A stretch of 64,000 bases of DNA from Delphinapterus leucas (GCF_002288925.2 NW_022098036.1:39174679-39238678); one strand, 5' to 3'. Shown: positions 36,439 to 49,819, counted from the first letter of the stretch. The notes: generated by a model from the letters alone, not told the origin. Translations and numbers: made by a program.

Positions 36439-36739
36439 ATTAAATATTTCAGGTGGGGGGTGGGATGAATTGGGAGATTGGGACTGAAATATATACACTA
36501 ATATGTATAAAATAGATAACTAATAAGAACCTGCTGTGTAGCACAGGGAACTCCACTTTGCTGTACAGTAGAAACTAACACAACATTGTAAAACAACTAT
36601 ACCCCAATAAAAAATAAAATAATATGACTGTTGGGAGTAGACAAGTCTGGATATAAATCTCCAGGCTATCATGTACTCGCTTTGCGTCCCTGGAAAAGTT
36701 GTGTCCTCCCTCTTAAAAAAAAAAAAATTAAATATTTCA
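36439..36739 (+). mobile_element. 5'-truncated L1 3' end with downstream transduced segment
   Basis: L1 3'-UTR sequence (36452-36620) ends in 'actataccccaataaaaaataaaat'. About 92 bp of non-L1 sequence follow, then a second 13-nt A run at 36715-36727. Perfect 13-bp duplications attaaatatttca lie outside all of this at 36439-36451 and 36727-36739. The non-L1 piece contains MIR-like 'aagtctggatataaatc'. The layout is that of a 3' transduction. Confidence 0.8.
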
Positions 36740-36751
36740 TTTCCCACTGTC

Positions 36752-37070
36752 CATTCGTTTGTTCGTTCATTCAGAACGTATTTATTGAGAACTTCGTATA
36801 TGATTGGCCTTGGATTTTAAAGGTGGCATAGTGGTACATTAAAGTGACTCAGTTTATTTAATTTTCTATTAATGGCTATTAATTCACTCAATAGACAAAT
36901 ATATATTGAGCACCTATTATTAACCTGGCCTGTTGTAGGTGCTGAGGATATAGCAGTGAATGATGCAGATGAGATCCTTGCTCCTTGGAAGGTTACCCTG
37001 AGGGAAACAGTAGTCAGTCTCCATGTAAATATATGCACAGGACAGGTGAGGGCCTGTATGAGATCTGTTT
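36752..37070 (-). repeat. L2 LINE 3' ends (two adjacent pieces)
   Basis: 'gttcattcagaacgtatttattgagaac' (36766-36795) and 'attcactcaatagacaaatatatattgagcacctatt' (36890 on), followed by 'ggtgctgaggatatagcagtgaatgatgcagatgag', are antisense L2 ends. Confidence 0.75.
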
Positions 37071-37965
37071 GCATCAGATTTCCATCTCCTTGATATTTGT
37101 CAAAAGTTTGGTTCATTGATGGTTCTTGCCACTCCCATGTTCAGTGGTGACATGGATTAAATTCTCTTTATACAATACTGTCCTTTCAGTAGAATTTTTC
37201 GAAATGAAACATTAATGTTTCTGCTTCATCTGCCATCTTGAACCAGAAGGCTTCTTAGCTTAAATGATTAGAAAGGTATTTCCTAATCAAATAAATATAC
37301 CCATATTTCTTTCTGATTTATTTATTTAACTACTTATCTTATATTTAATTCCTTTAGTATGTATTTTGGTTGGTTGTAGAGATTTCAATTTATTTTTCCC
37401 CAATATTTTGAAATCCATAATCATAGTACATTATATGTGTTCAGTAAATTATAACTGTTACTCTAATTATTAATAGAATCAGAATATTCTGATTTCTATT
37501 GGGAAATATTTCAATAGTAATTCTGTAGCCAGATTACACAGTGCCCATAGACATATTTGTTACATTAAGTATTTGGAGTGGTTTTGGCATATATGTTTAG
37601 GAAGAATTTTAAAGTGTAATTCTTTGAAGCTACTTACATTGAAATTATATAAAGTATACTGGCTGTAGGAACTTACAGAATGGAGTGAAGAAATTGTTCC
37701 AGAGAAGCAGTGAAACAAAATCCTAGACAAAGTCATGTCAATTCACAAATTAATGAAATATATTAATAATTGTTAGCTGTGAGTAGTATTTGTTTACATT
37801 TCAGTAATGTTCTCCAGATCAATAAAGTGTGTCATTTCATAACTAAGAAAGAAAATTATATTCTAAAGTAGATGTCAAAATAGCCTATTCTTAATAGTTT
37901 TGAAATAAATGAAAATTTTCTCAATGAATAATGAGGGGAACTAGCGTGAAGATGTGCTGTTTATG
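37071..37965. other. Unassigned intronic DNA
   Basis: AT-rich, no repeat or open frame recognised. Confidence 0.5.
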
Positions 37966-38350
37966 GAGCATTCATTCAACAATTGTTTATTGACTATCTG
38001 CTCTGAGCCTGGCCTTGTCCTGGATCCTGGGATAGAGCAGTAAACCAAACACATGGTTTGTGCTCAGATGAGGTCACATTTTAGTGATCAGAGAGATACG
38101 ATACGTGCACGTGATGAGATTATAACATAAACATATTTGGGCATATACCAGTACCCGATGGTGTGTGCCAGTGGACTGTTATGTGGAAGAGTGTTTCAGG
38201 CAAAGGGAACAGCAAGAATGAAGACCATGAGGCAGTGTGCCTGGTAGTTGAAACGCCCCGAGAAGAGTGACAGAGGGGAGAGTGGAGAGTAGTAGTTGAC
38301 AAGAGAGAGAGGTGAACTGAGCCAAGATCGTGTAGTTTTCTATTGATTTT
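37966..38350 (-). repeat. L2 LINE 3' region
   Basis: It starts 'ggagcattcattcaacaattgtttattgac' and continues 'tggatcctgggatagagcagtaaacc' and 'agaatgaagaccatgaggcagtg', in antisense L2 order. Confidence 0.75.
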
Positions 38351-38935
38351 GCGAATCAGCATATTTAGTTTTCCTTGCTTAATCTAAAGTTTTATAGAGG
38401 TGATAAGGACAAGATTCTCTGATAAGTCAACTGAGGAAATACCCATAGTGGCACAAAAACTGAGAATTAGGCCCCGGATGCCTGGAGTTTCTATATTGGG
38501 GAAACATGCTTCTCCAGTGTGAGCAGTCTGCCAAAGTCATTGTAAACATTTGAGTGTTCGAATGTGTCTGGGCTGTAACCTCTGCAGGGAAAGGAAATCC
38601 TGATTTCTAAAAATAAAGACTGCTTTTATTTTAAGAGTCAAAGGGGAACAGACTGTCCCAGTAAATATAGGCCATTGACATGTTTTAATTGTGAAATTAG
38701 AACATGAAGAGAGATCATCACTTTAAATCCGTGGATCGCTAGATACCACTTTTTTTTTTTTTTTAGACACCACTTTTTAAAATGTCTCCGAACATATTTT
38801 ATAACCTCCATCGAGAAGTCATGAATTGGTTTTCAGTATTGATAGGTTGGTAATGTTAAAGGAAAATGAAACAGTAGTTAAATTCCTCTAATACTTTTGT
38901 GAGGTGAAATAGCTCGCTTTGTTGTGACTTATAAA
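38351..38935. other. Unassigned intronic DNA
   Basis: A poly-T of about 14 nt at 38751-38764 is flanked by a short repeat of 'gataccactttt' / 'gacaccactttt'. Nothing else recognised. Confidence 0.5.
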
Positions 38936-40330
38936 TTTATTCATGCATTCAGTACTTCATACTGAGCACATACTATGTACCAGACACTATTCTAGGCTCT
39001 TAAGTTATAATAGCGAATAAGATGGAAAAAGTCCCTGCTCTAATGGAACGTATATTCTAGTTGGGAAACAGATACTAATTTTTAAAAATGAAGATAGATA
39101 CATTATATAACTTCAGATAGTGATGACTTCTCGGAAGCAAAAGGAGGCAGGATAAAAGAAATCAGTTAGAGGAGCTGTCATTTTACTTAGGGTGGTCAGG
39201 GAAAGCTTCACTGAGGAGGGGACGCTTGAGCAACATGAAGGAATTAGCCATGTGAACCTCAGGAAAAGGAGTATTTCAAGCAGGAGGAGAAGAGCAGGTG
39301 CACAAGCCCAGAGGAAGAATTTTTTATGATTTATTTGAAGAACAGTAATGGGGCCAGGGTAGAGGAAGAGCAGTAGAACATGAGAGCAGAGAGGTAATAG
39401 CTGGGGTAAGAGCACTGTGGGCTCTGGTTACCACTGTGGTGATGGTTTTAGGTATGAAGACAAGCCATCAGAGGGCTTTGATCTGATACTTGTTTTAAAA
39501 GGATGACTCCAAATCCTGTGTGTAGAATAGACCATGGGATCAAGAGTAGAAGCAGGTAGCTTGAGCAGTTATTGGGTTTTGGATGAGAGATGTGGCTCGG
39601 ACTAGGGACATGGCAGTGGAGATGGTGAAAATTTTTAAATTTGGAGTATATTGTACTTTTTTGTAGAGCTAACAGAATTTGTTGATGGATCACACATGAA
39701 GTGAGAGAGAAAGAGGAAACTTAAAGATGTTTCTAAGGTTTTTGACCCAGCAACTGAATGTTGGTGCCATTCCTTCAGGTGTGAGCAGCAGGGAGGACAT
39801 CAGGAGTTCCACTGTGAACAGGTGAACGTGAAGACCTCATAGATATATCTACGCAGAGATGTTGAGTGTTGTTAGATTGATCGGTCTGTGTTTCGGGGGA
39901 AAGCTCATTAACAGAGATGGACGTTTGTATCACCAGACTCAGAGTATGATGATACAAATGTCTATCATCATTAAAGCCAGAAGACTGGATGAGGTCCTCT
40001 AGGAGAGTGATTATAAATAGAGAAAATAAACTTCCTGAAGAATGAGCCCCGAACACTGTAGCATCTAAGAGGTTGGAAAGAAGAGAAAGTTTTGGTAAAC
40101 ATGACTGAAAAGTTATAGCTTATCAGGTAGGAGTAAAAGCAAGAGAATGCACTATTGCAGAATCAAGGGAAGAAGGTGTTTTGAAGGAGGAGGAAATGAA
40201 TCACTGAGTCAAGTTCTGCTGAGATGTTGCCTATGAGGACTGAAAGTCACCCATGGAATCTGGCAATGTGAAGGTCATTGACAGTCTTAAGAGATTGGCT
40301 TGAGAGTAGAGGCTGGGCAGACAGCTTGCC
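38936..40330 (-). repeat. Long L2 LINE relic
   Basis: About 1.4 kb antisense L2. From the 3' end inward: 'catactatgtaccagacactattctaggc', 'gggaaagcttcactgaggag', 'cagagggctttgatctgat', 'gttgatggatcacacatgaa', 'gactggatgaggtcctctagg'. The antisense open frames at 39448-39693 and 39775-40056 are decayed pieces of the CR1-like polymerase C-terminal region, not host genes. Confidence 0.8.
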
Positions 40331-42200
40331 TGCAGTCACTTCAAGTGGGAGTGTATGCATTGAGCACCAGTACTTCTTGTGAGGAGAATTTCTCTAAATG
40401 GGATGAGGGAAATGGGATGGACTTTGGAGTGCAATACATCTTGAGTGTTTTGCTGGCAATCTGAATCTGATTGTTGAGTTTGAAGTTTCATAAAGCATGG
40501 TGTTCTGATTCTTACCATGTTCCAGTCTCAACTAATGAATTTCCTTTTCTATGAATTTGAAGTGAGATATCAAATTTCTTTTGATTCTCATTTTCTTGAT
40601 TCTCTGTGTTCAGGAAATTACAGTTTGTTTTCAGTGCTAATATAATCACTATGGCACACATATATATAGTGAACTTTAAAATACCGTATTCAAATGTTTG
40701 TTTTAATTTTTATATGCAGTGAAAAGGAATATGAATTAGTGCAGTGACTGGATCTAGATGAAATGACGTCATCACGGGCTGCACTCTTATAAACTCCCAG
40801 TTGCTTTGAGAATACTTTAGAGAATTTTGATAACTTGCAGTTGCTGGGCTATTCAGATCACCCAGATTTCTCAGATTTCACACTGTAAACTAGATTCCTT
40901 TCAAGAGGATTTTACTCTGCCCTCTTAAAGGCAAATAGAAACTTATCTCAAAATGTCTCACTTAAAACATGTTCCACACTGACTACCATCTTCACTGTGC
41001 TGTGATTAGTATAAGCAAATTAGATCATAAAATACCAAGGGAACAGGATGAAGAATGGCAAGAAGTTAGCTTTTGGGGGATTGTCTGTGGTAACTAAGAT
41101 AAAGTCATGAATTTTAGGCAGAGAAAATAGAGAGGATATCTTAGATTTTCATGAAGGTGGGGACTATTTGTCTATTGTTTACAACTGTGTCTCCAGGCAC
41201 CCAATAAAATAAAAATATAAACTTGTACTGGAATAACTTATGTCACGAGGTATTAGTATAGCTATTGGCAGCCTAGCTATCATTGTTTTTCTTCTTGAAA
41301 ATACAAGTTATTTTATATTAGCATACATATGTATTTATAGGTGACCTTTGATATGTATGAAAAATGAAAGAAACTAACCTACTTAATGTTAAGTCATAGT
41401 ATAGGGTTTCACCTTTATATTCATCTGTACTATCTACTCTAAATCAAAGAACACAAACATCTATAGTTGTTGTTTTTTTCCCCTCAATGTTTCATCCTTT
41501 ACTTCCACCTCACTTGGGATCCAGTGTACTTGCTCTCTCTCACCAGTTTTCAGATTTAGTCTTTGCAAGTTATCTATATCTGCCTTTATGAGCGACAGTA
41601 TCAGAAGGTTGGTCAGTTTTGCTGGAAATATAATACATTTCTCTATGACCCAATAACTTGAATCAAGGTCCAAGGCATCACAGATATTTGTAAGAGCCTT
41701 TGCAGGTATCTTTTTAATATAAGCTTAGACAGGTCTTTGTAGCTGGGGTCAAAACCTTTTCTTGACAAAGAACTCAGCTGAGGACATCTGGCCACTTAGA
41801 AATTAATTGAAAGGCTAATTTATTGTTACTTCTGGTGGGGTGGCAGGTGGTTTTATTATCTTTGGCCCCTCCTGACTCTTAGAAAAGCTATAGCATTCTT
41901 TCCAGAAGCTGTATAGCATTTTACAAGGGGAGAAAAAATTCTTTCCTATCTTGGGGAACATCAAAGTAAATGAGAGAATGTTTTAATTTTGATCCTATAA
42001 ATCAGATGCACTGCCTGCTTATCAGTACAAAGAAGAAAAAAAAAATACACCAGCTCCTTGGGGATTTGGTTTTAAGGAAATGAGATTTTTATCCATGGAA
42101 CCAAAGGATCATTAACAGCACAATCAGACAATGGAATTCCGCAGTATGGATGCCAACATCCAAATCTATGGCCCTTGCTTGGTTCTAGTACAGTACTTGG
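40331..42200. other. Unassigned intronic DNA, repeat-poor
   Basis: About 1.9 kb with no recognised family and no domain-bearing open frame. Confidence 0.5.
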
Positions 42201-42254
42201 AATTAACATTAACAGTATAAATTAACAGTATAAATTAACATTACAGTATAAATA
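42201..42254 (+). repeat. Short tandem repeat of an aattaacagtata-like unit
   Basis: About four imperfect units of 9-13 bp built from attaaca and acagtata words. Confidence 0.85.
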
Positions 42255-42599
42255 AATCCAAGGAAGGGAGCTGTTTAAAAATCAGTTAATTTATTTTCAC
42301 CAAAAATAGGTTAGTTTTGAAGAAACATATCTTACATATAATGAATATATGTATCAGAAAGTTCACAAAACTGGGAGTGAAGAAGGTCTTAGCCTACCTA
42401 GCCTTTTGAGTTCCAGGATGTGGCTAGAGTCAATTAGAAATTACATGAGCTGTATTGGAGCTACAAGGAGCCAAGCAGAAATAGCAGAACACTGAGCATG
42501 CCTGACGTATGCAGCTGAGTTGTCCCTCCTCTGGAGTTTTTGATGAAGAACAAAGTGGCTGGAAAATCTTGCTTTTATTATAGCTAACTTACTTATAAC
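42255..42599. other. Unassigned intronic DNA
   Basis: No repeat or gene feature recognised. Confidence 0.5.
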
Positions 42600-42725
42600 T
42601 AAATGTTGTAATTATTATCTATAATAACGACAACAGACACTTATCAAGCGTTTACCGTGGGTCTGGCCCTATTAGAAATACTTTACATATGTTCATTTAA
42701 TCTCTACAGTGGTCCTGGGAGGCAA
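42600..42725 (-). repeat. MIR-like fragment
   Basis: 'ttaccgtgggtctggccc', 'ctttacatatgttcatttaatctctacagtggtcctgggagg' follow antisense MIR 3' order. Confidence 0.5.
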
Positions 42726-43329
42726 TCAATCAATAAACAACTAAACAAGTATATGTGTGTATGTATTGAATATATATATGTATTCATATACATGGATGAT
42801 GTATATCACATATATACACATATAGGTGTCAAATATAGAAATATGATTTGGACACAAGTTTCTTTGTAAACATTAATTATGATAATGTGCATGGTGGGTT
42901 TTCAAGAAGGGCATAGCGTATGACACATTTTCCAAATTTATTTCAAACCTTATTGTCATAGAGCTTCATAGAGCTTCTCATGGAGTAAATACATACGCTT
43001 TGAGAGATATTAATTTAGTCATTGAACTCAGGTCTAGGTCTAAGTCCAGGGGATTCTTAAATGAATGCGTGTTTTGTTGGGTTTCATGTGGTATCAGAGC
43101 TACAAAGCAGCTCCTGCCGCAGGCTTTGGACCCAGTGCGTATGACTATGGGATCTGAAGGGGTGATGGCAGCAATACTTTTTTCTACCCTTAATCAAAGG
43201 AGACTTAGAGCCATTATTTTTAAGGATAATAAAGAACATGTAAGATTTCTGCACAGATGCTTGCTCTGCTGGGAACTCCAGCCTCCTGCCACCCTCCATC
43301 TGAAGTTACTGAGTTTGAGCATTGGATCT
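42726..43329. other. Unassigned intronic DNA with AT-rich tract
   Basis: An (atgt/atat) tract lies at 42750-42825. The left part of a 130-aa open frame (43000-43392) lies here; its right part runs into L2, which argues against a gene. Confidence 0.5.
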
Positions 43330-43650
43330 GAGCTAAAATGTTATCTCTTCAGGGGAGTCTTTCCTAATTCCCTGTCTAGTCCTTTGTCATAGTCCTTGAT
43401 TATATGCTATCTTAGAATGGCGCTCCATTTCTTTATAACATTGATCTCACTGTGCCGTTACACTCTCATTAGTGCTATATTGCCTCATGTCTGTCTCCCC
43501 TACTTGTGTTCTCCTGCTTATACAGCCTCCCCTGACTTATCTCATGACAATGGGGACCATCTGTGGTTTGACTTATCATCATATCTCTAGCTAGGGACAC
43601 AGTGCCTAAGTGTCTCCTTCATTCCTGAGTGAATGAAGAACCATGAGCCC
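43330..43650 (+). repeat. L2 LINE 3' end
   Basis: 'gagctaaaatgttatctcttcaggggagtctttcctaa', 'ctttataacattgatctcactgtg' and 'attcctgagtgaatgaagaa' are in L2 3' order with a tgaatga tail. Confidence 0.75.
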
Positions 43651-46600
43651 TTGTGGTGTGCCCAATATCTGTACCTACCTCTTGTGAGAGGTGTTATGTG
43701 TATTCTGTGTGCTGTGGTGATCCAGGCAAGCTCTCGTCATGAGTGTTGGATTCATGACATCAGCTTTTCAATTTCATTTGGAAAGCCAGTGTCTATACTC
43801 ATTCCTTTTTCCTCTAAGGCATATCATTCAGATAGCTTTGGTAAGAAAAGTATTTTACCTCCAAACTCTTAGGAAATGTCTATTTCTGTATTTATGACCT
43901 GAGGTTCTGTATTTATGATCCAGGAAGTTCTCCTCTCTTCCGCATCTATCTCCAGTGTTGTTATAATCCCTGATTTTTACACGTACTTAGATCTATCCCA
44001 TTATTCTTTTTAATGAAAATTACCTAGAATAAAATTTAGTAAAATTAAACATTTTATAACATGACAGTAAACAGTTAAAAAGGAGATGGTTTACTTATTT
44101 ATTTAGTTATTTTGCTGAAGATTGATTTTTTTTAAACTGACTTTCATAAATTGGTAAACTGTTTATGGAGTCCGATAATTATTTGAAGTTAGTACCATCT
44201 TTAAGGATTACATATATACTTTGTTGCAAATGTGTGCTATTAAATCAGCATTTCCTAGTCATTGGCCTATGTATGTTTAATGTTAAAATTTAGTTTTAAT
44301 ATAATGGAAAATTATACTTCCTGCATCTGAAATACAAACCCAAATTGTGTACCCTAATAGAGTTAGCCTTTCTTTATCATCATCAATGAAGGTGGTATTC
44401 AGATGTACAAACTTAACAAATAAGAGTACATTTTATTTTTCAATTTTATTTTAGATAATTTAATGGAAATCTTTTCAAATGTATTATTCAATGCTATGTA
44501 TATGTTTCTTTTTATCTAAAAGGTCAATAATTCTGTAAATATTAGTTGCAGTTCCATGTAATGCAATACTCCTTTGAGGGTGGGATGCATAAGGCTAACA
44601 GCCCCTTGTCTTAATGACCTCAGCCAGTTTTTCTGCTGCTGTAAGCTGCCATTCTACTGTCAGCCAGCCTTCAATGAGCTACCTCACTGTCACTACCCTT
44701 TTAATGACTTGTCTGTCTAGTAAGAACTGGAGATTGCCAGGGAATAGCTGCTACAAAGCTCATTAAGCCATTTTACCTTGGTTTGTTCAGAATCCAAAAT
44801 CTGGAGGCCTGGGTCTGTACTTTCTGGCCAAGAAAAGTGCTCAGAATTTGCAATTCTGAGTCACTGTTTGCTGGACATTTGGCTACTCTTCCTGTATTTT
44901 CTTTCTAAGAGAAGCAGAACTGAGAGGAAAGATCAAGGAGTATGTTTTAAGAGACTAGGCCACTCACCTTGTTCTGGCATTACCTAGCATTGCCACCTTG
45001 GTAATATGTTCTGGGCATCAGTCTTCTTATCTCTAAATTACAAGATACATAATGCAGCAGTTTTTCTTTTCCAAAGTTAATGATTCTTAATTTTTGGTAA
45101 AACCTTTTTAGTTGCTGTCACAGTCTTCATTTTATCCAGTACATGCATCAATTATCGTTAGTTCATTAATGAGCAAACATGTAACCTTATTATGCAATGT
45201 AAAAAATCTACAGTATGCTATAATGACAGTTTTATTCAGAGTGAGACAAAGAGTGTGAAGTACATTTTTTTCCATTTTCAAGCTGCACATCCACACACCT
45301 AATTACTGTTGTGTGAATAATTTCACAGTGCCTACTAAGATTTCTAATAGCTATCAGTGACTAGTAATCTGTCAAGCTATAATGCAGGATAATATGTTTT
45401 TACACAACAATGGTGAGGCTCTCATTAATTATTACCACCTATAATTGCTTGATGTGAACCTTTATTCTAAAACTTAAAAATTATATACAACAAAATAATG
45501 ATTTAAAATACTTCTAGGAAGTCTATACGCAGACGTTGCAGCATTAGAGTTAATGATGTATTAAGTCATTTCTTATTGCTTTTGTCTTTTTAATAGGTGA
45601 CATATTATTCAAATTGAAATAGAATAAAAGTCTCTGCCAACAATTAAGCATCACACTTAGTCACATCTGCTGCCTTAAAGATAAGCATATAATTTATTAG
45701 ACAGACTTCTTTAGCAATATCTGATACAGAACATCAGTATATGCCCAAGGAAGAAGAATTTATAGTCTAGCTTTATTCTCCAACGGTATTGCAAGTTCAG
45801 GTTTTATGCATGTTCTATGTCTTGTAGTATATCTGACTTTCAGATCTCATAATCAAAATCTACCATTTCACCTTTAATCTAAACTTTAATTCCAGAAGAT
45901 TTCAAGCAGACCTCTTTTAGATAAAGTATATTCTTTCTTTTCTCAGATATCTTATTCCTTTTACTTTTTTACTGTAAAACATATAGAGGGCAAGGCTAAG
46001 GTCCAAATTTAAAATTATGAATGAAAATGATTGTTTAAACAAGGGGATTTTGAATTTAACGGAAAGGAGAAGGGCTAAAAAAGGAGGTCTAAGCAGAAGA
46101 AAATCCGTGTGTCAGATTCTAGATTTGCCTGTAGGAAGGCAAGAGTGGAATAAATTAAGGTTCTGCCTTGAATGAGAAATGGAAGTTTTTGGCGGTGGAG
46201 GGGGGAAAGGAGGACTAACTAGAGTGACTTGTTTCTAGGTTTGGACCTTGAAGATTTCTGAAGTTGATAGACCCCTGGTGTTAGGCATACCTTTTCAAAG
46301 GCAGCATTGGGTTTGTGGAATGGAGAGTCATATGATTGCAGGTGCTCATGTGAAAGAAGGAACGACAGAGGAAGCAAGGCAAGGATTGTGATTGTTTGCC
46401 AGGGTGATCTGCATTTGGGCAGTATGCCCATGGCCCGGAAAATAGCAAAGTGAAATGGAGAATGATGCTCTGCAGTGGACAACAGTGCCGTTTTTCATGG
46501 CTGGGAAATGTATAATGAATCTTCTTAAAGTCAACACTGTAATTATCATTTAGTCTTTATTTCAGAAACTGAAATTTTTCATAGGCTTTTAAAAACTATT

Positions 46601-47423
46601 TCATGAAAGTAGGTATTGCAGATTTATTTATATGAATCACATCTTTCAGACTGAGAGATGAATGATTCAACCAGGGATCTCTAGGAAAATAGATTGCCAC
46701 TAGGAAAGATAGTAAAGTGCTACCTTTAATAGTAGTTCTTAGTTATTTTGATTCAGCGCTATTCATTTTCTGCCTAGCTTGGGTGGCATTGGGTGGAGGA
46801 GGGAGGGAGGGAGGGGAAGAAAAAAGAAAGGTCTAAAAATTTTTTTCTGGTTTCTGTTTCCTAAGATTACATTCAGACACTAGTCACATAGCTATGTGGT
46901 CATAGTGTGGAATTCTTTTCAAGTGCCTCCTTTTGAGGATATGAAATCACCAAATAAAAGATCCTGTGCCCAAATTTGAACACATTTCAGAACTATGCCT
47001 GCAAATAATACAGATTATTCACTTTATCTTTTATGCTTTCGTTGACACATTATAACTTGTGTTTCTAAGTGAAAATTTAGTGTTCATGCTTTTAGTGGGC
47101 TTGAACAATCTCATGATTTTTTTTTGTCATTATAGCTGTAGTGCTGTGTACATGACACTCACCCAATGTTTATTCACTGTGTTGTTTTTTCATTTACTTA
47201 AATTTTTATACACTTAAATTTTCAATCTGTTATTAGATGCTTTGTTAAAAAAGGGGATAGGTTTAATTTCCTAGGCAAAGTTAATAATACAAGTTTATGA
47301 CTCGTGTCTTAGTTCTCGCCCATGAGACCCCTTGGAAGGATCCAACTGATCTTAAGGATCTACTGCTTTCAGAACCATCTTTAAGTGCCTGCCCTTTCCT
47401 GCTTTTTACAGCTCAATGGCCAC
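43651..47423. other. Longest stretch without recognised repeats (about 3.8 kb)
   Basis: AT-rich single-copy-looking DNA. Features seen are only poly-T runs and a ggagggaggg purine patch at 46794-46830. Open frames (60-87 aa) have no domains. Absence of recognised repeats is by eye and may miss very old ones. Confidence 0.5.
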
Positions 47424-47496
47424 ATCACTCAGGTGCAACTCCTCCAAGGGAATCCAGAGATCACTCAGGTGCAACTCCTCCAAGGGGAATCCAGAG
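47424..47496 (+). repeat. Tandem duplication, 36- and 37-bp units
   Basis: Two head-to-tail copies begin atcactcaggtgcaactcct and end aatccagag (47424-47459 and 47460-47496). They differ only by one extra g in the second. Confidence 0.95.
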
Positions 47497-49819
47497 ACAT
47501 TTTCACCCAGTGGTTTAGGAATTCTCGTTAAAATAGTCGCTTACAAGGTGTCCATGTTGTCCTGTACTCCAGCAACAAAGGGAGAATTTTGGTCAAGCTA
47601 GGAAGCGGTAGCACCTTTTTAATTTCTTTGCTCATTAAGGGTGACCAGTCATGGCACTACTTGTTATAAACAGGAGAGTCCTTGGAAAATGACTTGGGAA
47701 TCATCTTTGATGAGAAGAGTGCTGTATCCACCTGCCTGATGTGTTCTCTTATTGAGCAGAAAAACTTAATTTCAGGACTTAAGTCACCTTTTAGCAAAAG
47801 TAAACTGCAGTGTATTTTCATTTCCTAATCAGGCCATTTCTCTTTCTTTTTCTGCTTGACTGAGTCATGGCTTAATTTATTTCTGATATTGCTTGTTCCT
47901 CGCCCTTTGTGATTGGCCTCAACTGTGGAGGAGCACCCTTTGTTCCCTAGAGTTCTCTTTGGCCAGGTCACATTTCAGCTACTCATTGAAACATATATTT
48001 ATTCTACTCTGGATCACATTGTCTGGCCAGCCAAGAATTTATATAGTGAAATGTAACAGTAAATTGTGCTCTGTGGTCAAAAAATGCCAAATGATACACA
48101 CAGCAGTACAGAGATTTCCAGCATAGGGTAGAATTAAAGAGCTAAGGACCAGTGCCAGGATTGTTGGCCGTATTTTCACAGTGGCCAGGTTTGTTAGAGT
48201 CGAACTTGGAGAGAGCTTGAAATCACTTATCTCATATGTTTGGGCTCACAACCACAAAGCCTCTGAGAAACACAGAACTGATCTTGTAATAAGCTCCAGC
48301 TGAGTTTACAAGCCTCCGAGCCTTTCTGAAAGCCTGTTTAGTTTAATGAGGGTTTTCAGATTCCAAAGCTCACACACCTTCACATAAAAACAGACGATTA
48401 TGACCAAATTAGGGAATGTTGTTCCATGAGTGTTTTCCCCAATATGTTCTCTTCCCAGTTGTCAGGCACTGTTCCTTTACACTTTTCACCTTCCAGGTAT
48501 CATTTTTAAATATAATTTTTGAAAGTCTTATTGTATATAGTTTCCATTCAAGCAGAATGTTACATTACATAAAAGAAAAGGTTTTCTCTTAACAGGGAAA
48601 GACAAATATGCATATATTTTATTCTGGTCAATAAAAAAAAAAGGTACAATCTTAAAAAAAATCGAACCCTTAACTTCTGCTGCCATGACAGCTGTCCTGA
48701 GAGGCTACATCTCCATGTTCACCCCTGTGCCCTGCTTCACAAGGCTCTACAACCTGTTCCTGAATGTCTTGTTAATGAAGAGAGAAAAGCCATGTCTGTG
48801 ACCCAGTAGGAAGGAATGTGGGAGAGTGGCTATCCACACCTCAGTCATTTATATATTGGACAAACAACCTTCAAGAACATTTATAACACTAACTTCATTT
48901 TTTCAATTTAGCCTTTTAAAATAATAGCTTTAATGTGTGGCATATATTGGTGGTATTCTACTTATTCTGATTTTTCCAAATGTTTTCTGAGTCACCCTTA
49001 GAAAGAAACATAATTGGGATGTGAGGCATTCAAGCCTTACTTGAATACCAAATCTTTGATTACACTATACCCATGGTCTTACAAAGAAGCACGACACAGA
49101 GTGTGATGTCCACATGTCAGCAATACAGGACCACAAGGGAATGGTATATACAGATGTCCAAGGGACATGTGCATAAAGGCCAGGCTGCGCTGACATTGTG
49201 ATGAGCCAGCAGAATCCTTGTCTCCTAAGCCCCTCTTCAGTATTCCCACCTATTCTGCCACCACACAGGCTCATTGACAAGGTATTTGTTAGACGATGCG
49301 GTAAAGTTTAGCTCTTCTTTGGGGAAACAATTGCTGTTTCATCTCTTCCTTTCCAGCTTTTATTTTCTATTCACTGCAGCTCAAGTACTGAATCTCTTGA
49401 ATTTTCTCTTCTCTCTTGAGTCAGAATCAGCTACCCATGGTTTTTGAAAGAATATGGTAAGAGGACCTGTGCATTAATTAGTGTATTATATTTTGAAGAA
49501 CATTTGTATTCCAATCAGGGACAATCCTTTAACAGTTAAAGTTTAACTCAGGATAGGTCAAACTATGTTTTGAGAGTTATATGATAATTATTAATTTGTA
49601 ATTCTTATTTCATTAAATATACTTTGCATTTATTTCAATGTAATATTAAAAATGTACTCTTACTAACTATGGATGTTTTATTTTTCTTTAATTTACTTTT
49701 CTTGCAAATGCTATTTGCATAGAATTAAGTAGTCAGAAGTTTGGGTAGAAAAGATCGGTATTCTATATTTAAAAAGCACATGAGACTTTGGCTTTCATTC
49801 ACAAGGAATATCTGGTATG
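47497..49819. other. Unassigned intronic DNA
   Basis: About 2.3 kb with no recognised repeat. Open frames at 47893-48126 (+) and 49065-49280 (-) lack domains. Confidence 0.5.

Noticed and set aside
39448..40056. Antisense open frames that look protein-like
   Set aside because: They are remnants of the L2 LINE polymerase region.
43000..43392. 130-aa open frame on the + strand
   Set aside because: Its C-terminal part reads into an L2 LINE end, and no domain is visible.
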